Positions 34,001 to 45,178 of a stretch of DNA of 64,000 nucleotides are shown one piece after another; within the stretch, counting starts at the first letter, position 1, and each line of letters starts with the position of its first letter. Below the pieces are notes generated by a model. That model was given only the letters and a program-made list of their open reading frames with translations, searched no databases and was not told the origin of the DNA. The position numbers were made by a program, and so were the translations under genes. The DNA is from Gonapodya prolifera JEL478 (lineage: Eukaryota > Monoblepharomycota > Monoblepharidomycetes > Monoblepharidales > Gonapodyaceae), in the NCBI GenBank assembly GCA_001574975.1, contig KQ965742.1:501696-565695 (forward strand). Reading direction: 5' to 3'.

Positions 34001-34721
34001 GGTCCAAGCAGGACAATACTTGGACATCCCGAAGTATATGGATTGCTTTCTGTTTTTTGTCATCAACATATTCCTGCACCTGGGATGTGAGTGTCCTACT
34101 GCATCCCTCCACAAGTTCAATTTATTGATGAGCACTAGCAGATCTGGTTTGACTGGGGCTTACTTCGGGCGAACTCAAAGCACCGCTTTCTGCGAGAAGA
34201 GCTGATGTATCCGCCGTATACCTACGTGAGTGCCGGATTATGAGACAATTGATTTGCAAATGACGATTTTGTCGCAGTACATTGCAATCATTCTCAACTC
34301 TCTACTACGTGTTACTTGGGTGTTTTCCATTTCACCGGCGCACTGGGGTATTCTGGTTGACGGTCGTGTAATAGCATTCTTTTTGGCAATGCTGGAAGTT
34401 TTTCGGAGATTTCAATGGAACATTATACGACTCGAGAACGAACATAGCAACAACGTGGGAAATTTCCGAGCTGTAAAGGTAGGAGAGCAAAACCGTGACT
34501 TCCGCCTCAAATCTGTTGCTTAAATTTCCTTCTGCTCGCCCGAACGAAAGGAAATTCCTCTCCCGCTGACCATTCACCAAAGGCGTGCTGACGCTGACTC
34601 TGAGAAGCTCGGACATTCGGACGTTCACTTCTCCAATACCCAGGAGATGGAAGTCTTGCACAAAGGTGCAGGGAGCACAACCGGCGTCAACCTACATGGC
34701 GTCGAAAATACCCGAAACTAA
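31006..34721 (+). CDS. SYG1: SPX-EXS phosphate exporter/sensor (SYG1/XPR1 family)
   Basis: Integral membrane protein expected to bind inositol pyrophosphates through SPX and export phosphate. About 16 exons. The SPX domain is in three blocks: MKFGRYLEQEKVPEWASRYV joined to NYKRGKKLIKQI; ALDDIIPTLLVNEKLFFEYL; and YYRFLCLLKNFQSLNKQAFG, LKKYEKVTRWGALKLYMSKV. A hydrophobic segment (TTWLTGLLIGLSISLIVVTL) opens the EXS part. EXS marks are VFVFELDPRDHLEPVEFFNF, FVEFRDFFVTDNLNSITFAF, SNSWTVAAFTAIPAFLRLVQ, AHPHLTNSVKYILAL, TWDIWFDWGLLR, FLREELMYPP and LEVFRRFQWNIIRLENEH. Frames were kept across every junction read. Its location, plasma or Golgi membrane, is not shown by sequence. Symbol follows yeast usage. 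Confidence 0.88.
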
Positions 34722-34844
34722 TGTAGATAATTTAAGTGGCGAAAGCAAGGTCTGATCAAAGTACTCTTTGACATGTAATTGCAAGTTCAGACTCTAATTG
34801 CGTACCTGTTACATTAATGTGGCTGTCTACATGACACCCTGGTA

Positions 34845-37800
34845 TCATCTCCAATTGTCCCACGACTGCACCCTGACGAGGTGTGGCCCGACATCCGCCA
34901 GGCCCGATACCTCCCTTTTCACCTCTCTCAGTAATAGTCCTATATCGCGAATGTCTTCGTCGGCCGCATTCTTTCCCACCTCAGCCGTGGCGGCAGCTCT
35001 TTCCAAAACTTCACCCAGAATTTTTTCGTCTTCAATGGGTTCCTCGTCGCCATTACGCACATGGATGATTCCGGCGGTAACAGCGTCTAACCAAGCGTTC
35101 TCCATCATACCAAGGCGGGAGAAACATTGGGCTCGAGAGAGAAGTTGCTGTGCAGCGATAGTGTTAAAGAAGGCTGAGTTTCCAGTCGTCGCGTTAGGGA
35201 TGTACCGTTGAAGGTTCAAAGACAGGGTGTACCTAAGGAGAAGAATTTAGTCCCCAGTGCGGGGCGAAAAACGAAGGTATATTTACCACCAAACAGCCTG
35301 TCCCCATTCCTTGATTCCTTTGCAAAGGTTCCCCTCGTATCTCGCGTGCTTCGCTCTGTCTTTGCACACATCCCCAAAAATCTCGTAAAACTTCCGAAAA
35401 TGGCGGTTGTCCCCATCGTCCGAATCAGGTCCTCCCACAGTCGCGCACCACCTTCCAAGTGAAAGAAGAGCGGAATTTAATACTGGAGGAGCACGGTGCA
35501 AGGTTCGAGCTTCAAAGGTTTGCGAGGAAGTATCCTTCACCGCTAACATTCGAGGAGCGCTTGATGGAACACTGGGAGGTTGGTCTTTCTTCTGATTTGT
35601 CGCTTTCGAGCCAGATGTTTGCTTCTTGTCTCCAGAGGGAGGAGCCCCATTTGATGCACTGGGGACAACCCATTTCACGGATCCAGCATCGCGTAATAGG
35701 ATTTCTGCTGTCCATCCGACACTGACCATAGCGAGTGCCCACGTTTCTTTCAAACTGTCCTTCTTCCGTTCGATCCCTTGAAGTCGCCGCACGTTACCCC
35801 CACGTGCAGATTGATAAAACTCTAAAACGGACTCTGCCGCCTCTCCGACTTGTTTGAGTAGTCCACTTTGCTCAACTGCATTAAGATCAAGAGCACACAA
35901 GTTCGCAGTTGTGTCCGCGAGCGCAGCTCCAAACACTGCCATTTCCGTGAAAAAGCGTCCCATTTTGCCTGGCGTGCACGCCACACAAAGATCCTTTACC
36001 GCCGTCGCGGGCCACGCATTGACTCGAGCTGAAACACCTTTGCCCGTGCCACCCCATTCATGGCTTTCTTTGGAAGAGTCCAAAAAGGCTTCGTCACAAA
36101 AGTACAAGTACGAGACAACATCAACGTCCAGACCCTGCCACCATTTCATAGCACCGGTGAGGGCGGGTAGTGTTTCATGATAGCGAAGCACCGCGAGCGG
36201 AACAACATGCTCGGCTAAAGGAGTAAACTGAGCGCCCTGTCCAGCCGCTGCCACTCGAGCAGCATCGGCGGTAGTGTCAAGGTGGTGAGGTGATGGCCGA
36301 GTCAGACACGCGAGCATCTGCGCTGCTTGTACACGAAATCTTAGAGGCGAATCGGACATCTTGGGGACCAGAAATCCGCCAGAATCCTCAGGATCAGGCT
36401 CTTCGGCTCCTGCAGACCGGATTATGCCAATAAGAACTTTGATCAGGCTTGGGTTCAGTGCAATGAGCCGTGCCAGAGCTATGGGGCTGGTGCACACACG
36501 AAGGACCACTTCCAACAGCACCTCAAGCCCGAGTGTGACCATGCGCCCGCTCCATGTTCCCGCCAGCCCAAGAACCTCCGTTTCGACCTCTTCCTTGCTT
36601 CTTTTTTCGGCATCCTTACGCGCCGGTTGTCCTTCTATTGCCCGCGCGAGCTCCGCTGTGATAGTGTCACCTCTGACCTCTTTCGCAATTTCACTCTCGA
36701 GCGCCACCCACATGTCCTCCGAGTGCGAAAAGGGGAGGACAGAGTCGGCAACACGAGTCCCTTTCGAAGAATCGGTGCGGCCGGCTCTTTCTCCTGAAGG
36801 GCGACCCCCTTGGGACGCAATGGTGGCGTACTCAAGTGCGCGAGCAAAAATTGGTTGGCATTGACTGAGAAGCTCATTGTGAGATAAGTCGCTGGGTCGA
36901 GAAGACCGCAGGGTAGCGAGGAAGAGAGAAAGATATCGGTGAACCGCGAGGAAGCTGGCGGAATAGTTCGACAGGTAGTGATTGAGCAAGGGAGCAAGGC
37001 GAGACGTTCGCAATAGATATTGGGAGAATGAGGAGGAAGATTCAGCGAGTGCTACAAGTGAGAGGCATTAGCCTTCTGTTACTCGCAATCATTCGCCTCC
37101 GAGCCAGAAGCCTCATCACAATTTTTGTGCTCACCAAAGTACTCTAAAATGGTCATAGCATCCGTCACGCTTGTCTTCGGAAGCGAAACGTTGCCGACGG
37201 CGTGATTAGAGAGGAGCTGTTGGAGTAGACTGTCAGCCAATCAACATCTCGTCCACGCTCCCAAACAAATCTTCGATGCAGCTTTAGCTACACGTAACCT
37301 TGTTCAGAAGAACGTCCCACTCTATCTTCCGTGAGTCGTTCTCACTTTCTGAAATCAAAAACTCACCATAACTAAACTCCGGACTACCCCTCCCTTCAAA
37401 AATGTTCCGTACATTTCCTCGCTAATTTTCCCCACAGCTCCATTGGATCCTTGGCCATTCTGGCTCTTCGTTCCAGCGGGTAATAATGCCGCTCCGGGAG
37501 TGGACTCGATGGCAAGAACACGAGCTAGGGATGGGGTTGCGGGGTCCAGAGGGGAATGATTTGGAGTTGGGGGAGGTGGCAAGGCAACATTTGGGGGAAG
37601 TTGCAATGATGGGTTGCAGAAGAGCCTGTTCAAAACAAGACAACGTTCGCAGGTCAGCGATTATAAAGCCTCCGTGTCACTCACCGAGCCAGAACGCTCA
37701 AATTAAATGTCACAAGTGCCATGTTTTCCGCCGAGGCATTTTTGGGGACAGGCTCTCTCTCCACAGGAAATTTGCCAGGAACTTTCACATTCGACTTCGA

Positions 37801-38256
37801 AGTCGGTAACTTCTGAGGTGTGACGGGATTCGAAGTCCATGCAATTGCTTGTCGGATTCTCTCCGCGAGCATTGGTTGCGTGAACAGAGTACGAGGATCG
37901 GCGGGGTTGACAGCCGCAAGACAGGCGATGCAGTGTGGATTTTCTGAGAGGGGGAATGGACATGGCGGTTGGTTTGAGGTCCCATTGGTGGTTGATGTAG
38001 AAGGTTGATTGAACGATCTGGGATTCCAGAATGGGAGGAAGTAGGAACGTGATATCTAAGCAGAGGTCGCAGACAATCAAGATTTGACTTGCTTTTCACG
38101 GGTTCAATCGTTTCTTGTGTTGAATTCCTCAGTTCTACATTCTGTTCAATCCCTCGCCTCTCAAACTCACCCCCCCAGCAAACTCTCTGCGAATGAGCTT
38201 ATGAATCCCTCAAAATCCACCCCATTGACGCTCGGTTGTTCGAAAAGCCCCTCCAT
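34845..38256 (-). CDS. Large helical protein of unknown function
   Basis: Continuous reading of at least six exons from the ATG at 38256, starting MEGLFEQPSVNGVDFEGFIS. The longest exon is 37013-35283. Seen along the protein: a short Cys pair in NPHCIACLAAVNPADP, a Pro-rich linker, long amphipathic helices, an acidic-basic stretch, and a C-terminal block (NSAFFNTIAAQQLLSRAQCF, then MMENAWLDAVTAGIIHV) that looks like tetratricopeptide-type helices. Length is roughly 900 residues. The acceptor of exon 2 is probably at 38018, since only that keeps the frame. I do not recognise the family. The stop of the upstream reductase gene is just 76 bp before this start on the same strand. Confidence 0.6.
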
Positions 38257-38332
38257 CCCCCAATCCTCGAAGTGAAGAAGCGACGCAGGCCGCAGCACAA
38301 GCACAGAAACTTTTTTTGTAACAAATTCACGC

Positions 38333-39660
38333 TCAAAGATTTGCAAATACACCAATGTCCTTTTCCTTTGTTTCGTCCAGTATGGCTACCAGTTTTGACG
38401 CGCTCACTTCACCCTTACTCATCCTCGCTATACCATCCATAACACCTCTAAGACCGCCAGGAAGGAGTGTTACGGGCGGACACGGGCGAAGAGCTCCTGA
38501 AAAGAGAAGGGGCTCGACGTGCTGCCAAAAGCGCTCGCCAAAGCTCGCATAGCGAGATCCGTGGATCCAACCTGCGTTAACTGACGGATTCAGGAGACAG
38601 GACGGAGTGTTAAGAAGGGGAACGGTGGAGGAAATAAGTTCTGCGACCTACCAGGAATTGCATCCACCCCTTTTCTTGTCTTTGTTGGGGTGCCGGAGAT
38701 GCACGATACCTTCCCACCCTCATCCAGAGCATCCACGCAGTAACTCGCGGTTTCACTTCCAATAGCGTCAGCTGCGAGGAGAAGGCGGGTGGATGAAGCC
38801 CGGACTATGCGACGAACCTCCTCTATGGCTGCGGCGGGCTTGGATCTGTCAAGAACATGAAGAGCACCCAGCGACTTGACATACTGGAAAAAAATCATAA
38901 GCATGCCAAAGTCAGAAGCACTGCGATGTTCAACGCGGCGCACCCACCTCTAGGTTTGAGGGACCTGCGACTCCAATGACCTTCATTCCGCTCATTGCGG
39001 CCAGCTGTACAGCCCAGGAGCCACAGCTAGAGCTCGCACCCCAGATAAGGATGTAGGCACCATCGTTGTTGCTATTCGGGTCGGGCCAAGGTAGGTTGTG
39101 GGAAACTGGAAGGTACAGAGCGACAGCGGCGGTGACCAGACCGAGAGGAATAGACGCCGCAACATGTGGTGCAAGATGAGGTGGTTTCTGAGAATAAAGC
39201 AAAGGGCCGATGACACACGACGGCAGGAACGTGGTGTACCGCAGATAAAGCACTTACTCGTGCCACTACACCTTCCCGGCATACGACAAACTCTGCAAAC
39301 GCTCCATTGTGACCGTTTCTCGTATAAGCGATGACCTCATCTCCGACATGAAATTTATCTGTGCAGGTTGGTCCCTTGCCAACAACTACCCCGGCAACAT
39401 CGCATCCGACAATCAACGGAAAGGAGAACGTCAAGACGCCGAGCTTGAGCTGTTTCCAATCAACTGGATTGAGGGCGCAAGAGTTCACACGAATAAGAAG
39501 CTTGATTCCGTCAGGCGCTTGTGTCGGATACCATTCTGCAGCTTTAGCTTACTTCGCTCGATTTCGGCACTGGGACGGGAACTTTGCCAATACGGAAAGG
39601 GCCCTGCTTCAAATCCTGCACGATTGCAAGCATCGTGCGAGGAACTCGAGCTGTAGACAT
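38333..39660 (-). CDS. Medium-chain dehydrogenase/reductase, TOXD/enoyl-reductase-like
   Basis: NAD(P)H-dependent oxidoreductase of the quinone-oxidoreductase/TOXD type. Exon 1 (39660-39553) ends PVPKSSE and is joined over a 52-nt intron to LLIRVNSCALNPVDWKQLK. Next come LIVGCDVAGVVV, KFHVGDEVIAYTRNGHNGAF, IPLGLVTAAVALYLP, the Rossmann motif ILIWGASSSCGSWAVQLA, and YVKSLGALHVLDRSKP. The C-terminal exon gives LLPGGLRGVMDGIARMSKGE and ends GVFANL. No catalytic zinc cluster is seen, which fits the zinc-independent branch. Its start is 158 bp from the divergent mucin-like gene. Substrate unknown; no other genes of a polyketide cluster are nearby. Confidence 0.8.
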
Positions 39661-39818
39661 TTAGACAGAGTTGACCGCGGCAGCCTGTGGCCTTCATTGC
39701 TCGTCACGTTTGAATCCAGTCCATTCATCAATCAATCATCACGCTCCAGAGTCATCTCATCGCGTATCTACGTGCTGCTACTTCATCTCTTCCTGAAATC
39801 GCCTCCAATCATTCCATT

Positions 39819-41801
39819 ATGACGGGTTATCGTACCAACTGCATTTCCGTGTTCATCGTCACTATTCTACTCGGAACGATTGCGGGAAATGCTTTCGCCC
39901 AGAATGCGACCATCAACGGTTCTCTTCCAGTAGCATCGCGTAACCTGTCTTGCTTACCTGGCTTCTCACCCTTCGCTTTCGACTTCGCCAACCTTTCGTT
40001 CAACACGTCCGCGGCGAACGCGAGCAATCAGACAACCGGATCAGCGCTCAGCTTCCAGTACAAGAGCGCAATGTTTTCCATCTCATCAGGGATCGCGATC
40101 CTTAACACCACGATCGCGTCTCCAACGAATGTTTCCATTTTCAATAATGAAACCACCAACTCCACCAACGTCACGTCGCTTGAAGTGGAGCTACTTCCAG
40201 GTGGAAATCTCACCCTTTCCTTCGCAAATGGATCACTCTTCAGCTTCCTCGGTGCATACTTGCGACTTCATAATGACGTTATTATCTCCGGGATCAGGAA
40301 TGGAACAACTGTCGCAAATATGACCCTTTTCAAGAATTCCAACGGAACTGCCAACGCTACCGTCCCTTCCAACGGGACCATCGTAGCAATTGCTTCAACC
40401 ACCACGACCGCTATAACGGCTTCAAACGCGACGAATGCAACAGTCGGGTCGAACGAAACTTCGCACGAGCTTCCTCTGTGGTACTTCTTCAATTTCACCC
40501 AGATCGATACAATACTGTTCATTGGATCCGAAAATGCCACAAGATTCTCTCTCTTCAATGTTTCGCTCTGCGTAGCATGCGCACAACTCGACAGTGCCAA
40601 TGCACTCTGCTCGGAAAACCGGACTGGGATCAACTCCTCGAAAGCAACTACGACCACGTCATTTTCTGTGAGCGCTACAACCATCATCTCCGCAACACAG
40701 GTGAGCGTTAGATACCAAAGTTTGACTTTGTTGTGCAAAAATAACCGTGCTCTCCCAAAACAGACCAACGTCAACAATAGCGGGGTGAGAAAACGATGAT
40801 ATACGTGATTCCTTTCGAGCTCACACCAGTCACTTCCAGCCACTCGACGTTTCAATCACCGCATTCTCTTTGTCATTAGCGACTCTGGTGAGTAGAGATC
40901 TTTGCGCTAACTTTCACGTGTATGATGGATGCGAAATTTTCGTTTCAAAACCAGCCCTCTACCACAACAGCAAACCAATCTGTCAGCTCTACGGCAGTGG
41001 AAGATGTGACTTCGACCATCGCAGTGTCGTCCACGTCAAGTGCATCAGCTCAAACTCCAGCAGCGTCGACGTCGAATCTAACAACAGCGGAGACGTCTAT
41101 CACCCAAACTTACGCTTCCAACGTCACCGCATCCTTGACGCAAAGCACGCCTTTGAGCTCCAACTCGACGATAGTGTTGATTACTACTTCTGTTCAACAG
41201 GTAGGAGGAGGCGCAAAACGACCTCAAAAGCCATCAATACCATTCGCGGCTTCTTAGATTTCAACAGCAACGTCTAACAACGGCTCAACAACCGTCCCCA
41301 CGACTTTATCGAACGTCACTCTTGGATCTGTCGACACGACAACGAGAGGCACCTCAGTGCTCACTACTGCCGTTGCGTCGGCTTCTACCACACCAACCAA
41401 CTCATCAACAATAGAGACTTCCACCTCGTCGCCGTCTCTGTCAGTATCCCATTTCACATCAACGAGCACTCAGACACAGCAAACCACATCTACCGTCGAG
41501 TCAGTTTTGGTTCGAGAGGCAAGCGTGGTGACAACAACCACCACAACCGTGTCTCCCACGACGAATGGCTCTGGAGCCATTGCAGGAGCTTCCTCCACCA
41601 TCGCTCTGGATCCCCTTGCGCTCGGACTGGCAGTCGGAGGAGGGGTAAGTGTCAAAGTGCGACACAGTGGACAGGCATTTAATGCATTTCGCGTTGCAGG
41701 CAATCGTGCTCGTTGCTGTCGGTGTAATCATAGGTGCATACACTCGCCATAGAAACAATGTGTCACGCCGACAAACACGCAACCAAGCACTTGTGGTCTG
41801 A
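39819..41801 (+). CDS. Secreted, heavily glycosylated mucin-like protein with C-terminal membrane anchor
   Basis: The first exon opens with a signal peptide (ISVFIVTILLGTIAGNAFAQ) and then a 270-residue ectodomain crowded with N-glycosylation sequons (for example NATING, NETTNSTN, SNATNATVGSNET) and two Cys pairs. Later exons encode a Ser/Thr-rich stalk (SSTAVEDVTSTI, TTTTVSPTTNG). The last exon gives a transmembrane helix (LALGLAVGGGAIVLVAVGVI) and a short basic tail (HRNNVSRRQTRNQALVV). The exon borders between 40700 and 40965 involve very small exons and I could not join them in one consistent frame, so that part is provisional. Likely a cell-surface or wall protein; no enzyme domain seen. 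Confidence 0.7.
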
Positions 41802-41977
41802 TGGCAACATGACATGATTTCAGATCACTTCGTAAAATTCGAAAAGTACATTCCGCAATAGTACACATACGTAATTTAGTATTCCAACGAGTATTATTCT
41901 CTAGTGCGAGTTATGCTCTATTTACAATGTACCAAATGCAGTGCAAATGCTCCAAAAATGGTATCTGGCTATTGAGA

Positions 41978-44231
41978 CTAAGCTGTCGCCCCTCGCAAAT
42001 TGAAGGGGTTTGCGATCAAGTCATCAAAGAAGGTGTCTCCGTTGACATGGTGCTGAGCATGCCCGGACCACTCGACGCCAGCGCCAAGGATTGAAGCTGA
42101 GGTGGTGCCTTCCACTCGAGGTGTCCAGAGATTCATCCCGATGTTTTGCATCGGTAATGTTGTTGGGGCGGCTGTGGTTGAAACTTCCACATGCTGGATT
42201 CCACCCCACGGCAACGGTCCGGACATCGCGGGTGGGTGCGCGACGAATATTCCTTGGCACGCCTGGGCGGTTGCAGAGGGGCTGATTTGAATCTGCAGCG
42301 GTTGCTGACCGCGATTGTTGGGATATGGCGCCGCTGCAGGGGCCCTTCCTGTAGTCGCTACGATGAAGTTGGTGTTGCCAGTCGACAGGGTGGCGTTTGG
42401 TAGGGCTGTCCCATTGAGGGATTGAAATCCGGATACAGGGGTTTGCACAAGCACTCTGTTGGCGGTTTGTCCGACCATAGTGGAGGGAAGTACGTAGGTC
42501 TCTCCCTGCGAGTTGGTGGATGAATGCCTGCGGTGAGGAAGGGCGGTTGCCGCCGTGGTCCAACTCGAGTGAATCGCCGACGGGTACGCAGGATTTGTCA
42601 ACAGCCACGTCGACGACGGAGAAACGCCCTGAGTGACGACGGGTGTTTGCTGAGGAGGTTGGTAGATGTGGGCTTGCACCGACTGGTACTGTTGTGGGAA
42701 GGGTAACGGGTTTATGGGCGACCGGCCTTGTTGCCACGTTGGCACATGAGTTTGAGGAACCACCATGCTTGCCGTTGTTGTACCGAAGCGGGTGTAGGTG
42801 CTTGTCGATCGGGGGTCGGGGCTGACGTTCAAAAGCACCTGCGAAAGCACCGGCGATTGTGCGCCTGTAACGTAACGAAGAGGAGCCAACAATGAGTTCA
42901 GAACTAGTTTTCTATCTCTTTCGGCGTGTTACTCACTTGGAAGGGAGAGGACGGGCGATGCAATCGACGTTTGTTCTGTCCACGAAACGGTCCCAATCTG
43001 TTGATTCATGTCGGCGTAATGCCCGTTCGATAGCCTGCGTGCATCCTCTTGCAGTCTCGCGCCTTCAACCGCGCCTTGGATCGCATACGACACATCCGCC
43101 GCCGCTGCTGCCGCGGTTTGTTCCAGGGTTGCACTGTTCTTTCTTCGCTTCTTGGGCGCCGCGCCCGTCTTTCCCATGCGCACCACGTAGTCCTCGGGCA
43201 GGGAGATGGTCGAAAGGGAGTCCATAGTTTGCCTCGGGGTTCGGATGACGCCGTTCGCGAGGTCGCTGAGCGTGTAGTAGGACACGACGTGGTAAACTAC
43301 GTCGTCGAGCGATACAGATACGGTCTTTTTGATGAGACCGTCGGACTGAAAGAGAAAGAGAAGTGAGAGGCGCGTTTTAAAAAGTCAGTAGCTGCCGCTG
43401 ACACACCTTGTAAGTGAACATGGACGCCGCGGCGCCGAGAAACGGCATCGGCATGTGCATCTCGGTGAGCGTGGCTAGGTCCATGCCAGATGAGCGAAAC
43501 CCTTTCTTCTTGCGCAGGCTCGAGTCCGACAGTTCGTAGACAGAGTCGTCCGGCACGGTTTGTGCGCGAGAGGAAGAGGACGAGTCCCCGGAGTATCCCT
43601 TGGAAACAGAGCTGGTCGGGCTGCCTGCACCCGAGCTCCCTTGCTCGTCGCCCTCGCTTCCGTCCTCGTTGTAGTCTGGGCGCTCGTGGTTCCTCAGCTC
43701 CCTCTTGGAGTAGGGCCCGGACTCGGGTGCGGCGTCGGATCCAACAGGGATCTGCAAGTCTTGCACATACGTGTCTGGGACGGTGGCGATATCGGTGTGG
43801 TCGCGCACGACCTCAGTGGTGACGGTGATGGGGTTCTTCCGCTGGAGTTCGCGGTAGATGAGGAACTGGCCCAGGACACGGGATGGCGACCATGTTCGGC
43901 CGTCGGTCCAGCGCTTAATGTGAGATTCCTGGAAAACCGTTGAAGAAGTATGAGAATGCAACTAAATTGTAAATACGGGAGACATGAGGACACGTACAGT
44001 TTCATTGAACACAAAGACGGAACCGCTGCGGATTCCAACTCTCTGGGATTCGGACAAGCGAGATGTGACCCGATTGAGGATTCCCGTCCGGCACGCTTGC
44101 AAAATGACGAGACAGTCTTCAATCGTATCCACGAAGCCGTAGAACGTCTCCAGCTCCTCGATTTCAACGTCCGAATAGACGAACTGCTCCTCCTCCTCGG
44201 CCTTGCGCTTTCGAGAGCCGCTGTTTCGCAT
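41978..44231 (-). CDS. WOPR-domain (Gti1/Pac2/Ryp1 family) transcription factor
   Basis: DNA-binding master-regulator family known from fungal morphogenesis (Wor1, Ryp1, Gti1, Pac2). The first WOPR half reads ETFYGFVDTIEDCLVILQAC, NRVTSRLSESQRVGIRSGSV and, after an intron that follows FVFNET, ESHIKRWTDGRTWSPSRVLG with FLIYREL. The second half is SDGLIKKTVSVSLDDVVYHV followed by SYYTLSDL. The halves are separated by an acidic/Ser-rich insert of about 110 residues, a normal feature of the family. The C-terminal 300 residues are Gln/Pro/Thr-rich and likely activating. A basic stretch (GKTGAAPKKRRKNS) may be a nuclear signal. The ATG at 44231 is 10 codons before a Lys/Arg-Glu tract. Four exons are visible. 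Family call firm. Confidence 0.9.
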
Positions 44232-45178
44232 TGGGGCGTGGCTAGATCAAAGAGGCAGGGGAAAGACATGGGGTAGGGAATACAGTCGTTAGCCCATGAG
44301 TTCACGTGGCACCAGTGCTCCGCCATTGTCGGTCCGGACCGCTGCCTGGCAAGCCAAAGATTCCCGCACTGGCGGGAGTTCAAATCCAGCATGGATATGC
44401 GTCATGTCGGAAGACGACCTGCTCCATCGCTGTGGAGAATGGGGACGGGCAGACCTGCAGCGTGTGCACAGCAAACGACGACATAATTGTCCTGCACACC
44501 AACGTTTTGCGCACACGCCCCAAACCGCCCGCCGAGACGTCCGAAAGGCAGCGAAAAGCTAGACGGCCAGCAGCTCTCCCTCTCCGGTGATGCCGTGCGG
44601 CAAACCCCTCCCCCCGCTCCGGTGCAAGATGATTCGTTGATGGTCCGCGCCATGTCTCCGGCAAACGCTCTCGACCTCAACAACGATTGTCTTCGATGTA
44701 AAACAGCGGATGGCTCGTCGCAGTCCGCTCACCTTGCTGTGTGTGGAGTATGAAAATTTTGGTTTGCGTTGGGCTTTAGGGCATCCCCCCGAGAGTGAGG
44801 ATGCTCCCTTAATAAATTAATTTGCCGCCGAACTCGCGAACCAATCATCGGATCGGGCTGCACGCTACATTTGAAGCATAATTTCTACTTTGATATTCCA
44901 TTGTGGGATTTGCATGACTGGCTCGACCATCGGCAATGTGGTCTTGCGGAATGGGAAGGGTCGCAGGAGTGACGTGATGCCTCCCCAGCTCCTCCAACAT
45001 CATTTCCTCCCCTTTGGGACCACAACAATGCGGAAGCATCGTTGGCCGATAATCTTTCTCAGAAAGGAGAAATAGCATTGAACAATCTGATACCGCGACA
45101 GGTTTCATCTTAATCCATTGGTTTACAATAAAAAGACAATCCCAACAGAAATTCTTTTTCGGTTACAAATGCCGTGTC
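44232..45178. promoter_or_regulatory. Long upstream region of the WOPR gene
   Basis: 947 bp between the WOPR start and the stop of the NmrA-like gene, both on the minus strand. I see no gene. A short imperfect hairpin (GCATCC/GGATGC) lies at about 44781-44804 beside an AT-rich stretch. Long upstream regions are usual for WOPR regulators, which often control themselves. That use here is inferred. Confidence 0.4.

Noticed and set aside
38257-38355. Upstream extension of the large orphan to a non-ATG start
   Set aside because: It would open with TTG and overlap the reductase's last codons; the ATG at 38256 is preferred.
40268-40855. 195-codon open frame on the minus strand
   Set aside because: Antisense shadow of the Thr/Val-rich surface glycoprotein exon; low-complexity composition.
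44310-44400. tRNA-like stretch with GAGTTCAAATCC resembling a B box
   Set aside because: No A box at the right distance and no acceptor stem pairs.
44778-44808. Hairpin with GCATCC/GGATGC arms beside an A/T run, like a bacterial terminator
   Set aside because: Short and imperfect, and rho-independent termination is not expected in this genome.
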